Source: Arthrobacter sp. zg-Y820
Lineage (GTDB): Bacteria; Actinomycetota; Actinomycetes; Actinomycetales; Micrococcaceae
NCBI RefSeq assembly: GCF_030142155.1
Contig: NZ_CP126247.1
Coordinates: 310,001-374,000 of the forward strand
Direction: 5' to 3'
DNA: 64,000 nt
This document shows positions 43,282 to 52,474 of this stretch, piece after piece. Every line of letters starts with the position of its first letter. The first letter of the stretch is position 1. The notes under the pieces are model-generated. The model saw nothing but the letters and a program-made list of their open reading frames with translations, did not search any database and had not been told where the DNA came from. The position numbers were made by a program, and so were the translations under genes.

Positions 43282-44649
43282 CTAGCTCCACCCGGGAACG
43301 ATGAAGATCAGCCAAGTGGCAATCGGCGCGACCACCACCATGGAAAAACCCCAGACCATGAGTTGACGGAAGACGGCGTCGCGCTGCGCCTCCGGCGAGT
43401 TGGCCACTACCAGGGCGCCGGATGTCGAAAACGGGCTGGAGTCGACCACCGAGGAGGAGATGGACAAAGCGATGATCATCCCGACGGCACCGACATCACC
43501 GGTGAGAAGGAACGGAACGGCAAGCGGGATAAGCGCGCCGAGTATCCCTGTCGTCGAGGCGAAGGCCGATACCACGGCACCGATGAAGCAGATCAGGATG
43601 GCTGCGAACAGCGGTGTGCCGATGTTCGCGACACCGTTGCCGAGCCAGTCGATGGTTCCGATTCGCTCCATCAGCGCCACATAGGTGACGATCCCACAGA
43701 GCAGCAGGACGGTGGGCCAGGCGATGGCGCTCACGGCACCTTTGTTGCTTTCAGGGGAAAGCAGCGACAGGACGACTGCGATCGTGACTGCGGTGAAACC
43801 GACGTCGAATCCGAAACCGAGGACAGCAACGGCCAGTGTCCCTATGCCAAGGAGCGTGAAGACCTTATGCCGGTCCAACTGCACGTCTGTCACAAGGGCT
43901 TCCCCGGTGGAGGGCGTCATGGTCTGGACGGTCGCATTGGCGGCTCGGGTGGTTCTGGAGCCTTTGCCTGCCGGGCGGGGCCCGTCCCCTTCGTCTGCGG
44001 TTCCTCCGGCCGCCCGCGCAGTTCCGTCACCAAGGTCCCGCTGCCCCAAGAGGCTGCGTCCGCCAAACATGAAGAAGACAACTATGCCGAGCGCGACGTT
44101 GAAGAGCAGCGAGGACAGGAACAGAAGCGCCGGGTTGCCGGGCAGATCGCTCCGGACGACCACTCCGTTGACAATGCTGCCGAAGACGCTGATCGGTGAG
44201 AACCCGCCCGCACTCGCGCCGTTGATAACCATCAGGCCCATAAGGATGGGACGGATGTTGTAGCGGACAGCGAAGCCCATTGCGACGGGGGCGATAATTG
44301 CTACGGCGGCAGGGACCACGGCGCCAACGGACGTTATCAGGGCGGTAATAATGAACATTACCCATGGAATCAGCGCGATTCGTCCGCCCACCATCTTTAC
44401 GGATTTGACCACAACCCAGTCGATGGTGCCGTTCGCCTTTGCCAGCGCAAAAAGATAGGTAACGCCGACAAGAATTACGAAGAGATCTGCCGGGAAACCC
44501 AGCAGGACGGTGTCAACGTCCTCACCGATGACCATGGTTCCCATGATGAATGCTGCAACCAGCGCCAAGGCACCCATGTGAACGGGGCGGACGGTTGCGA
44601 TCAAGAATAAGGCGGCCAGCACCAGGATCGATAAGAGTTCAATACTCAT
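43282..44649 (-). CDS. MatC-type dicarboxylate transporter
   Basis: A 455-residue membrane permease with about 12 helices. The N-terminal segment IELLSILVLAALFLIATVRP matches the MatC N-terminal pattern of malonate/dicarboxylate carriers in the ion-transporter superfamily. Two repeated transport cores are visible: SVGAVVPAAVAIIAPVAMGF with NGASAGGFSPISVFG, and ASTTGILGALIPLAVPFL with SSSVVDSSPFSTSGALVVA. A charged central loop (about 205-255) separates them. The ATG at 44649 follows GGGAG; the longer frame is not protein-like. First gene of the operon with the enoyl-CoA hydratase and CoA-transferase, so its cargo is probably their substrate. Confidence 0.88.
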   Translation of the reverse strand: MSIELLSILVLAALFLIATVRPVHMGALALVAAFIMGTMVIGEDVDTVLLGFPADLFVILVGVTYLFALAKANGTIDWVVVKSVKMVGGRIALIPWVMFIITALITSVGAVVPAAVAIIAPVAMGFAVRYNIRPILMGLMVINGASAGGFSPISVFGSIVNGVVVRSDLPGNPALLFLSSLLFNVALGIVVFFMFGGRSLLGQRDLGDGTARAAGGTADEGDGPRPAGKGSRTTRAANATVQTMTPSTGEALVTDVQLDRHKVFTLLGIGTLAVAVLGFGFDVGFTAVTIAVVLSLLSPESNKGAVSAIAWPTVLLLCGIVTYVALMERIGTIDWLGNGVANIGTPLFAAILICFIGAVVSAFASTTGILGALIPLAVPFLLTGDVGAVGMIIALSISSSVVDSSPFSTSGALVVANSPEAQRDAVFRQLMVWGFSMVVVAPIATWLIFIVPGWS

Positions 44650-44957
44650 TTCGGTCTCCCACATCTTTGAGGGTCGTATGATCCGTGAGCCGGTACAGAT
44701 CGGCCCCGCCGTCCAACGGGCGGAACTCTTGTCCGTGATCGGAGATGCATACCGTTGGGGAGAGTATGTTGCGCAGAAGAACACCCGTCAACCTCCTTTT
44801 GGTAACTCCGAAAAGTTGGGCAGCACTGCTTCGCGCGGGGCTGAAAGCAGTGCTGGACGGGCCTGCACGCCGGTGCTAGCGTTCCGTGCGGTAATGGAAT
44901 TCCATTTCGCAGCTTTGTGCCGACGCTGTGCTGATGCCCCCTCTGGGAGGACGAAAT
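44650..44957. other. Divergent control region of the catabolic cluster
   Basis: The 308 bp separate the transporter operon (minus) from the aminotransferase operon (plus) and contain no gene. The most notable element is a 14-bp palindrome at 44893-44906. No regulator gene is present within the cluster. Confidence 0.6.
44893..44906. promoter_or_regulatory. Palindromic operator candidate
   Basis: AATGGAATTCCATT is a perfect 14-bp palindrome 51 bp before the aminotransferase start. TGGAA...TTCCA half-sites recall IclR-family operators, though the spacer is shorter. It is placed to control the rightward operon and possibly both. Confidence 0.5.
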
Positions 44958-46139
44958 ATGGGAATGTCTCGAGCAGCAACCACAAGCGGACGCCACTATT
45001 TACAGATTCCCGGACCGACGAACTGCCCGGACGAAGTCCTCAGGGCCATAGCCGCTCCAACCATCGACCACAGGGGGCCTGAGTTTCAAGAACTTGGGCA
45101 CCACATTCTCCAAGCCATCCGCCCGGTCTTTGGCACCAGCGGCCCCGTCATCATCTATCCGGCTTCCGGCACCGGGGCCTGGGAAGCTGCGCTCGTAAAC
45201 ACGTTGAGCCCGGGAGACCGGGTGCTCTGTTTCGAAACCGGGCACTTCTCCGCTCTTTGGATGAAGATGGCAGAGGATCTCGGGCTGCAAGTCGACATGG
45301 TGCCGGGTGACTGGAGGCATGGCATTGACCCAGCCGTGGTTGAGGAAAAACTGTCCGCTGACTCCGGTCAGGAAATCAAAGCTGTTTGCTGCGTTCACAA
45401 CGAGACTTCCACCGGAGTCACCAGCCGCATCAGTGAAATTCGCGAGGCGATGAACGCTGCGTCGCATCCCGCGCTGTTGCTTGTGGACACCATTTCCTCA
45501 TTGGGTGCGATTGAGTACCACCACGACAAATGGGGGGTTGACGTAACGGTTTCCGGTTCCCAGAAAGGGCTGATGCTGCCCCCCGGACTCAGCTTCAACG
45601 CGGTCAGTGAAAAGGCCCTGGCAGCTTCGGAAAAAGCGCGCCTGCCCAAATCCTTCTGGGACTGGCGTCCCATCCTCGCTGCCAACAAAAACGGCTTCTG
45701 GCCGTATACGCCGTCGACGAACCTGCTTTACGGGCTCAAAGTGGCACTTCGGATGCTGGAGGAAGAGGGCTTGGAGAATGTTTTTACCCGCCACCAGCGC
45801 CACGCCCGTGCGACCCGGGCCGCAGTCGAGGCGTGGGGACTGGAGGTCCTGTGCCAAGATCCGCGGGAGTATTCAGGATCTCTGACAGCAGTGCTGATGC
45901 CGGAGGCCTTCAACGCGGACGATGTCCGCGCCACGATACTGGAGCGGTTCGATATGTCCCTCGGAGCCGGGCTGTCAAAGCTCGCTGGAAGGGTTTTCCG
46001 GATTGGGCATCTGGGTGCCTTTGAGGATCTGACACTGGTGGGAACACTGGGCGGAGTGCAGATGGGCCTGAATCTCAGCGGGGTTCCGATCAAACAGGAT
46101 GGGCTGGAGGCAGCGATGGCCGTGCTGGAGAAGGGCTAG
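44958..46139 (+). CDS. Class V aminotransferase, serine/alanine-glyoxylate type
   Basis: A 393-residue pyridoxal-phosphate enzyme. The fold and motifs match serine- or alanine-glyoxylate aminotransferases: QIPGPTNCPDEVL at the start, YPASGTGAWEAALVNTL for the cofactor phosphate, LLLVDTISSLGAI with the Asp facing the pyridine ring, SGSQKGLMLPPG with the Schiff-base Lys, and the C-terminal FRIGHLGAF. It would transfer an amino group to glyoxylate or a related oxo acid. The ATG at 44958 follows GGGAGGA. First gene of the rightward operon, followed after 67 bp by an FAD/Fe-S hydroxyacid dehydrogenase, which could supply or remove such an oxo acid. Confidence 0.92.
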   Translation: MGMSRAATTSGRHYLQIPGPTNCPDEVLRAIAAPTIDHRGPEFQELGHHILQAIRPVFGTSGPVIIYPASGTGAWEAALVNTLSPGDRVLCFETGHFSALWMKMAEDLGLQVDMVPGDWRHGIDPAVVEEKLSADSGQEIKAVCCVHNETSTGVTSRISEIREAMNAASHPALLLVDTISSLGAIEYHHDKWGVDVTVSGSQKGLMLPPGLSFNAVSEKALAASEKARLPKSFWDWRPILAANKNGFWPYTPSTNLLYGLKVALRMLEEEGLENVFTRHQRHARATRAAVEAWGLEVLCQDPREYSGSLTAVLMPEAFNADDVRATILERFDMSLGAGLSKLAGRVFRIGHLGAFEDLTLVGTLGGVQMGLNLSGVPIKQDGLEAAMAVLEKG

Positions 46140-46206
46140 AGGCGGCGCAGGGAACGGGCAGGCCCGGTATCAGCGGCACCGACGCCACTAAGCGAGGGAG
46201 ACAAGC

Positions 46207-49164
46207 ATGACCGCAATGGATGTTTCGTCAGAGGAAACAACAATTCCTGCGGGGTTTGTTGAAGAACTCGAGCAGGCACTCGAGGGCGAGGTCGCGTTCG
46301 ATGACTACAGCAGGCATCTGTTTGCCCGTGACGCCAGCATGTACACAATGCGTCCGATGGGTGTGGTCTTTCCCCTGCACAGCGCTGACGTGGCCCAAGC
46401 GGTTCGAATCTGCGGGAACTTCGGCGTACACGTCACTCCGCGGGGTGCAGGTACCAGTCTCGCGGGACAAACCGTGGGAGCCGGAATTGTCCTGGACTTC
46501 TCGCGCCATATGAACCGGATCCTGAACGTTGATCCTGTGGCCCGGACAGCCCGGGTTGAAGTCGGAGTTGTCCAAGACGAACTTAACCGAGCGGCAGAAC
46601 CGTTCGGTCTGATGTTTGGCCCCGACACGTCAACCAGCAACAGGGCAACCATCGGAGGCATGCTGGGAAACAACTCTGCCGGCAGCGGTTCACTGCGTTA
46701 TGGAATGACGATCGATCATATCCGCGCATTGGAAGTGGTGCTGGCCGACGGATCCACTGCCCGCTTGGAACCGGTGGATGAAGATGAACGGAAGCGCCGA
46801 GCCGAAGCCGATACCCTGGAAGGCCGGATCTACCGGCACATGCCGGTTCTGCTGACTGAAAAGGCAGAGGCCATAGCCAGCGGCTTTCCTCCGTTTTGGC
46901 GGCGGGCGAGCGGTTACCGGCTGGACAGGCTGGCTGAATCGGTATTCGACTTGGCGAAATTCGTGGTGGGCTCCGAAGGCACACTTGTGATTGCCACCCA
47001 CGCCGAGGTTGACCTCGTGCCCAAGCCCCGGCATACCGTCTACGCTGTCGGCCATTTCTCCACGACTCAGCAGGCAATTGAAGCGACCGCGGACTCTTTG
47101 AGCTGTGAACCTGCTCAGGTGGAGCTCATGGACAAGACGATTCTGGATCTGTCCCGGCAGAAGATCGAGTATGCGAACCTGGGCCATACCTTGCAAGGGG
47201 ACCCCGCAGCTCTGCTCTTCGTGTCCTTCACGGGGGATGACCGGGACGAGGTCCTGAAGAGCCTGGACACGCTGGTATCCCTCTGGGAGAAAAACGGGCG
47301 GGGCTACGCCACTTTGAAGTTGTCCACGGCAGCGGAACAGGCTGACCTGCTCAAGGTCCGAAAATCGAGTCTTGGACTCCTGATGGCCGCAAGCGAAGGC
47401 TCCAACCGTCCGCTCGCGTTCGTGGAAGATACGGCTGTCCCGCCTGAACGGTTGGCTGAATACACGGCCCGATTCGCCGGCATCCTGGACCGGCACCAGA
47501 TGCGGGCCGGATTTTACGGGCACTGTTCCGTGGGCTGTCTGCACATTCGGCCTTTCGTTGACTTGTCCAAGCCAGATGAAGTGGCCCGCATGCGAGCGGT
47601 CGCTGAAGAGGTCAAAGACCTCGTTACGGAATTCGGGGGCGTGAACTCAAGCGAACACGGGGACGGACTGGCCCGCAGCGAGTTCAACCGGGAGATTTTC
47701 GGGGACGAGCTTTATGAGGCCATGCGTGAAGTCAAGCGAATTTTTGACCCTGGCAACATCATGAATCCCGGCAAAATCGTTGATGCCCCCAGCATGACCG
47801 AGAATCTGCGGGATGCGATGCTGCCGGCTGCCGTCGGTTTTCGAACCCGCCTCGACTTTGACGTCGTCGGGGGCATGCGCGGCGCCGCCGACCGCTGCAT
47901 GAACATCGGCCTGTGCCGCAAGAGCACAACAGGAGCGATGTGTCCCTCCTACATCGCCACCCGGGAGGAAGAACACTCGACCCGGGGCAGGGCCAACGCC
48001 TTGGTCAAGGCACTTTCAGAGCCCGATCCCCAGGCGGCGCTCGGCGACGAGCGGCTGCACGAGATTCTGGATCTGTGCCTCATGTGCAAGGCGTGCAAAG
48101 CTGAATGCCCGTTGGGTGTTGATATGGCCAAACTGAAGAGCGAGACGCTGTCTCACTATCACGAGATTCATGGAGTTCCGCTGCGGACCAGAATCTTTGG
48201 GGCCATTCGAACCTTGAACAAGCTCGGGTCCGCATTCGCTCCACTGTCAAACATTCCGGGCCGGATTCCGCTGCTGCGGAAAATCGGTGAACGGACCATC
48301 GGCATATCGGCGGCGCGGCCACTGCCGCATTACCGTTTCATGAATCTCGTCCGCTGGTATCGGCACAGCGAGGCCTCCACCACTCCGGCCAGCCAAGGAA
48401 CCATCAACTTTCTGGCCGACTCCTTCACGACCTACGCCGAACCGCACATAGGGCAAACCGCAATACGGCTGCTGCAACGGTCGGGGTGGGATGTGGAGCT
48501 GGCCAGCACCGGATGCTGTGGCCGGTCCGCGCTGTCCAAGGGCCTCGTCGACGAGGCTAAGGGGAAGGCCGCAGCGATGGCGCGGGACCTCAACACTCGG
48601 ACGTCCGCGGGGTCACCCATCGTCGGCTGCGAGCCTTCATGCTTGTACACGCTGAGGGACGAGCACGTAACCCTGCTCCCGGAGGATGAAAACGTCAAGG
48701 CTGTGGCCCAAAGAGTCCAGCAGATTGAGACGCTGCTGACGGAAGCCATTGATGAGGGCCGGTTGACGCTCGCGGAACACTCCTGGCTGTCAGGACGGAC
48801 CATTCTGTACCAAGGCCATTGCCATCAGAAGGCTGAGGTGGGGACAGCGGCCACCATGGCGTTGCTGCGCCGCATCCCCGGGGTGAAGGTTGTCGATCTT
48901 GACGCCGGATGCTGCGGAATGGCGGGGTCTTTCGGCTATGAGGCGGAGCACTACGAAATCTCCATGAAGGTTGGCGCTGACCGCCTGTTTCCCGCCATTG
49001 AAGAAGCCGGTAAAGAGACAGTGATCGCGGCCACCGGAACTTCCTGCCGCGAGCAGATTTTCCACGGGACCCGCAGGTCTGCCTGGCATCCGCTGGAGCT
49101 TATCCAAGAGGCATTGACCGAAACCAGCGGGGAGGCGCGAAGTGCGGATCATTCGGTTCGTTGA
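46207..49164 (+). CDS. FAD-linked 2-hydroxyacid dehydrogenase fused to Fe-S/CCG domain
   Basis: A 985-residue fusion. The FAD-binding-4 domain (about 40-240) has TPRGAGTSLAGQT and MLGNNSAGSGSLRYG; the FAD oxidase C domain covers about 275-535 (GHCSVGCLHIRPF, SSEHGDGLARSEF). A ferredoxin-like part follows with CRKSTTGAMCPSY and the 4Fe-4S set CLMCKACKAECP. Two CCG motifs, STGCCGRSA and DAGCCGMAGSFGYE, end the protein. Such fusions oxidise D-lactate, glycolate or D-2-hydroxyglutarate and pass electrons to the respiratory chain. Substrate unknown; the neighbouring glyoxylate-type aminotransferase makes glycolate worth testing. The ATG at 46207 follows GAGGGAG. Its end overlaps the next gene by 23 bp. 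Confidence 0.92.
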   Translation: MTAMDVSSEETTIPAGFVEELEQALEGEVAFDDYSRHLFARDASMYTMRPMGVVFPLHSADVAQAVRICGNFGVHVTPRGAGTSLAGQTVGAGIVLDFSRHMNRILNVDPVARTARVEVGVVQDELNRAAEPFGLMFGPDTSTSNRATIGGMLGNNSAGSGSLRYGMTIDHIRALEVVLADGSTARLEPVDEDERKRRAEADTLEGRIYRHMPVLLTEKAEAIASGFPPFWRRASGYRLDRLAESVFDLAKFVVGSEGTLVIATHAEVDLVPKPRHTVYAVGHFSTTQQAIEATADSLSCEPAQVELMDKTILDLSRQKIEYANLGHTLQGDPAALLFVSFTGDDRDEVLKSLDTLVSLWEKNGRGYATLKLSTAAEQADLLKVRKSSLGLLMAASEGSNRPLAFVEDTAVPPERLAEYTARFAGILDRHQMRAGFYGHCSVGCLHIRPFVDLSKPDEVARMRAVAEEVKDLVTEFGGVNSSEHGDGLARSEFNREIFGDELYEAMREVKRIFDPGNIMNPGKIVDAPSMTENLRDAMLPAAVGFRTRLDFDVVGGMRGAADRCMNIGLCRKSTTGAMCPSYIATREEEHSTRGRANALVKALSEPDPQAALGDERLHEILDLCLMCKACKAECPLGVDMAKLKSETLSHYHEIHGVPLRTRIFGAIRTLNKLGSAFAPLSNIPGRIPLLRKIGERTIGISAARPLPHYRFMNLVRWYRHSEASTTPASQGTINFLADSFTTYAEPHIGQTAIRLLQRSGWDVELASTGCCGRSALSKGLVDEAKGKAAAMARDLNTRTSAGSPIVGCEPSCLYTLRDEHVTLLPEDENVKAVAQRVQQIETLLTEAIDEGRLTLAEHSWLSGRTILYQGHCHQKAEVGTAATMALLRRIPGVKVVDLDAGCCGMAGSFGYEAEHYEISMKVGADRLFPAIEEAGKETVIAATGTSCREQIFHGTRRSAWHPLELIQEALTETSGEARSADHSVR

Positions 49165-49933
49165 GAAAGCCGTTGCAGCAAAAGGACGGCAGCCGATGTT
49201 TGGCATATTGGAAGGGTCCCGGATTTATGAGCTCGCCGGCGGCTGGGAGAACCCTTCGCGCGGGACGGAACTGACGAATCTTGCCGACGTCATGCTGCTG
49301 AATCCCTGTGATCCGTCAGTGATTGTCTGTGCCGGAGGCAATTACCACAGCCAGCTGGCGGAACTGGGAAAGCCTGTCCCTGCAGAACCCGTCATTTTCC
49401 TGAAGGGGCGCAATTCCCTGGCTGGCCCGGGAGATGTCATTCAACACCCGCTGGGCCTGGAGCGGCTGGAATATGAGGGCGAACTCGCCGTTGTTATCAG
49501 CCGCGTGGCAAGGAACGTGAAACCAGAATCTTTTGACGACTACGTCCTTGGCTACACCTGCGCCAACGATGTCACTGCCAGCGATTGGCGCGCCGACGGG
49601 CAATGGACCAGAGCCAAAAGCCTCGACACGTTCTGTCCCATGGGCCCGTGGATTGAAACCAGCGTTGCGCCGGAGTCGCTGCGGCTGCAGACGCGGCTTA
49701 ACTCCGAGACGGTTCAGGACTGTGAAACATCCGACATGGTGTTCGGGGTTGGTGAACTTCTGGCTTGGATTACCCAATGGATCACTCTGCAGCCCGGGGA
49801 TGTTCTGCTGACGGCCAGCCCGGCGGGTGTGGGTCAGATGAAGCCGGGGGACTCAATCGAGGTGGAGATTAGCGGCATCGGGGTGCTGTCGAACACGGTC
49901 CAGTGGCCTTCCTCAGGTTCCGCAAGCGACTAG
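49142..49933 (+). CDS. Fumarylacetoacetate hydrolase (FAH) family protein
   Basis: A 263-residue enzyme of the FAH fold, which cleaves or hydrates 1,3-dioxo or 2-oxo acids with a divalent metal. The metal ligands lie in LEYEGELAVVISRVAR; the active-site stretch YTCANDVTASDW, with KSLDTFCPMGPWI after it, and the C-terminal PGDVLLTASPAGVG are typical. The GTG at 49142 follows GGGGAGG and overlaps the dehydrogenase gene by 23 bp, so translation is coupled. Candidate reactions are acylpyruvate hydrolysis or oxaloacetate decarboxylation; the substrate is not defined. Last gene of the rightward operon, before a terminator and tRNA-Ser(GCU). Confidence 0.92.
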   Translation: MRIIRFVEKAVAAKGRQPMFGILEGSRIYELAGGWENPSRGTELTNLADVMLLNPCDPSVIVCAGGNYHSQLAELGKPVPAEPVIFLKGRNSLAGPGDVIQHPLGLERLEYEGELAVVISRVARNVKPESFDDYVLGYTCANDVTASDWRADGQWTRAKSLDTFCPMGPWIETSVAPESLRLQTRLNSETVQDCETSDMVFGVGELLAWITQWITLQPGDVLLTASPAGVGQMKPGDSIEVEISGIGVLSNTVQWPSSGSASD

Positions 49934-49952
49934 TGGACGTCTCTCCGGGCAC

Positions 49953-49978
49953 AAAAAAACCCCCGGTTGCCCGGGGGT
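49953..49978 (-). terminator. Intrinsic terminator after tRNA-Ser(GCU)
   Basis: ACCCCCGG (49959-49966) and CCGGGGGT (49971-49978) with loop TTGC, followed on the minus strand by seven T. It ends the tRNA transcript and may also stop the FAH operon on the plus strand. Confidence 0.9.
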
Positions 49979-49985
49979 CTTAGCG

Positions 49986-50073
49986 CGGAGACGGGGAGAT
50001 TTGAACTCCCGGTGGGCTTTAGGCCCACACTTCATTAGCAGTGAAGCCCATTCGGCCGCTCTGGCACGTCTCC
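49986..50073 (-). tRNA. tRNA-Ser (anticodon GCU)
   Basis: An 88-nt class II tRNA on the minus strand. The acceptor GGAGACG pairs with CGTCTCC, discriminator G, and CCA is not encoded. The anticodon loop CTGCTAA gives GCU, which reads AGC/AGU. The variable arm (TGTGGGCCTAAAGCCCAC) is long as expected for Ser. The T arm CGGGAGTTCAAATCTCC is canonical. Confidence 0.97.
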
Positions 50074-50253
50074 AAAATGCTCTCTGATAGCTTCCGCTGC
50101 CAGCCTGACAAGACTACCCATAAGGGGAGGGTAAGAGCAAAACGTCGCGGAATTGTCCGGGGAGTAGCGTCCACCCGGACCGGTCAAAGCCTCCGGTTAG
50201 GCGATACGCACGCCCCGGGGCAAACCGGCATCCGGCGCCCCGGGCAGACGACG

Positions 50254-52377
50254 TTACTTCAGCCGCCCGGTCAGCGCTTCCCAGAGAAACTCGTAGGACA
50301 TGGCGTACATCCGGGCGGCCTGGCGGTTGTCCGATGCTCCGGCATGTCCGCCCTCCAGCGCCTCATGGAACCAGACGTTCTCCACGCCCAGAGCCTTCAT
50401 CCGCGCTGCCATCTTCCGCGCCTGGACCGGGCCGACGCGGTCATCGCTGGTGGCCGTCCAAATCAGCGTGGGCGGATAATCGGCATCCGCCTTCAGCAGG
50501 TGGTACGGCGAGAAGGTCCGCACGAATTCCCACTGCTGCGGGTCGTCAGGATCGCCGTATTCGGCAATCCACGAGTAACCGGCGGACAGCTTGGTGTAGC
50601 GGCGCATGTCCAGCAGGGGCACCCCGCAGGACACGGCGCCGAACAGGTGCGGATAGGTGGTGAGCATGTTGCCGACCAGCAGTCCGCCGTTGCTGCGGCC
50701 GGTGCAGCCCAGGTGCTGCCGTGACGTGACTCCGCGGTCCGTCAGGTCCTGCGCCACTGCGGCGAAATCTTCATAGGCCCGGTGCCGGTTTTCCTGCAGC
50801 GCAGCCCGGTGCCAGTCGGGTCCGTATTCCCCGCCGCCGCGAATGTTGGCAAGCACGTACACCCCCGAACGCTGCGCCCCGCCGTCGTCGGTAAAGCTCC
50901 GCTCCAGCCAGCCGCGGCCCACCACTCCGCTGTAGGTCGGGGTCAGCGCCTGCTCGAAGCCGCCGTAACCGTTCAGCAGCGTGGGATTGCCGCCGTCGAG
51001 CACCAGGTCCTTCGGTCCCACCTGGAAGTAGGGCACCCGGGTGCCGTCGGCGGACACGGCAAAGTGCTGCTCCACGGTGCAGGAGGACGCGTCAAAGAAC
51101 GACGGCGACTCCTTCACCACTGCGGCGCCCCCGCCGGAGGAGCTCCCCAGGGTTCCGCGGGACAGCGTGGACGGCGTCAGGAAGCCGGTGCTGATGAGCC
51201 AGTAGTCGTTGCCGGACTCCTCGTCCTCGTCATCCACGGCATAGGCGTCCACGGTATGCAGGGGCGGGCAGGCATCCAGGACCGTGGACGTCCAGCCGCC
51301 GGCCGGATCCAGCACCGAAATCTCGGACGAGACATCCCGCAGCAGGTTCAGCAGCAGCTGGTCGCGGGTCCAGCTCCAGGACTGCAGCGAGGTCGCGGGG
51401 TCCGGGGTGAAGAGCGTCGCCAGCTCCCGGCTGCCGGCCAGGAACGCGTCCAGATCCGCGGCGAGCAGGGATCCGGCAGCATGCACGGTGCCGTTGAGTT
51501 CCCAATCGGTGCGGGGGCGCAGCACCAGCCACTGCCGGTGGATGTCCACATTCATGTCCAGCGGAACGTCCAAGCGGACCCACGAATCGTTGGAGCGCAG
51601 GAACGTGGAGCTGTTGTAAAAGTCCACGATGTCCACGGCGATGTCACGTTCAAAGCCCGGCGTCTGGTCGCGCGCCACCACTGCCATCATGTGGTCTTCG
51701 GGGACCTCGAAATACGGTGCGGCGTCCGCCAGCAGCATGCCGCGGCGCAGGATCCTGCTGGTGCGCGGATAGGAGGATGTCGTCATGGAGCCGGGACCGA
51801 AATCCGTGCCAACGTACAGCTCGTCCGGCCCGGCCCAGCTGATCCGGTTTTTCGCCGCTGGAATGTCAAAGCCGCCGGGCACAAAGGCGCGCTCGACGAC
51901 GTCGAACTCCCGGTAGCGGGCGGCGTCGCCGCCGTCGGGGGAGAGGACCACCAGGGCCCGCCGGTAGGACACGCCGTCGGCCGGACGAAGGAACGCGGAG
52001 CCGCCCCAGACCCACTCGATGCCCTCGGTGCGGCTGAGCTCGTCCAGGTCCAGCAGGATTTCCCACTGCGGGTCGTCGGAGAGGTAGCTCTCCCAGGTGG
52101 TGCGGCGCCACAGGCCCTTGGGATGCTCGGCGTCGCGCCAGAAATTGTAGTACTGCCCGCCCCGCTTGGCCGCCATGGGAATGCGGTCGGTGGAGTCCAG
52201 GACCTCGAGCAGGCGCTTTTCGGTCTGCTCGAAGCCGGTCTCGGCCAGCAGGTCCTCGGTGACCTTGTTCTCGGCGCGGACCCAGTCCAGCTGCTTGTGC
52301 CCGTAGATGTCCTCCAGCCAGAGGAACTCGTCGTCTGCATAGGGGCCGGCGGGCAGGTCGGAAGTCGAGGAAGTCAT
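50254..52377 (-). CDS. Prolyl oligopeptidase family serine peptidase
   Basis: A 707-residue peptidase of the S9A type. An N-terminal beta-propeller region (about 70-430) begins after DEFLWLEDIYGHKQLDWVRA. The C-terminal alpha/beta hydrolase domain holds ANIRGGGEYGPDWHRAAL, the nucleophile in GRSNGGLLVGN, the Asp in TSDDRVGPVQARK and the His in EGGHAGASDN. The triad is complete. No signal peptide is evident, so it is probably cytoplasmic and degrades short Pro-containing peptides. It is single; the TfoX-like gene lies 98 bp upstream on the same strand. Confidence 0.93.
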   Translation of the reverse strand: MTSSTSDLPAGPYADDEFLWLEDIYGHKQLDWVRAENKVTEDLLAETGFEQTEKRLLEVLDSTDRIPMAAKRGGQYYNFWRDAEHPKGLWRRTTWESYLSDDPQWEILLDLDELSRTEGIEWVWGGSAFLRPADGVSYRRALVVLSPDGGDAARYREFDVVERAFVPGGFDIPAAKNRISWAGPDELYVGTDFGPGSMTTSSYPRTSRILRRGMLLADAAPYFEVPEDHMMAVVARDQTPGFERDIAVDIVDFYNSSTFLRSNDSWVRLDVPLDMNVDIHRQWLVLRPRTDWELNGTVHAAGSLLAADLDAFLAGSRELATLFTPDPATSLQSWSWTRDQLLLNLLRDVSSEISVLDPAGGWTSTVLDACPPLHTVDAYAVDDEDEESGNDYWLISTGFLTPSTLSRGTLGSSSGGGAAVVKESPSFFDASSCTVEQHFAVSADGTRVPYFQVGPKDLVLDGGNPTLLNGYGGFEQALTPTYSGVVGRGWLERSFTDDGGAQRSGVYVLANIRGGGEYGPDWHRAALQENRHRAYEDFAAVAQDLTDRGVTSRQHLGCTGRSNGGLLVGNMLTTYPHLFGAVSCGVPLLDMRRYTKLSAGYSWIAEYGDPDDPQQWEFVRTFSPYHLLKADADYPPTLIWTATSDDRVGPVQARKMAARMKALGVENVWFHEALEGGHAGASDNRQAARMYAMSYEFLWEALTGRLK

Positions 52378-52474
52378 GTGCCCATCCTAGGGCGGCGGCC
52401 GGGGGAGGCCGGTCGATTGCGGGTTCCCTGCGCGCTTCCCCCGCGCGGTTCCCCTGCGGCTGGGAAAAGGTGCG

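Noticed and set aside
47880..47990. Suspected degenerate first Fe-S motif in the FAD/Fe-S dehydrogenase
   Set aside because: The CRKSTTGAMCPSY pattern is the normal form in this fusion family as I recall it, so nothing is missing.
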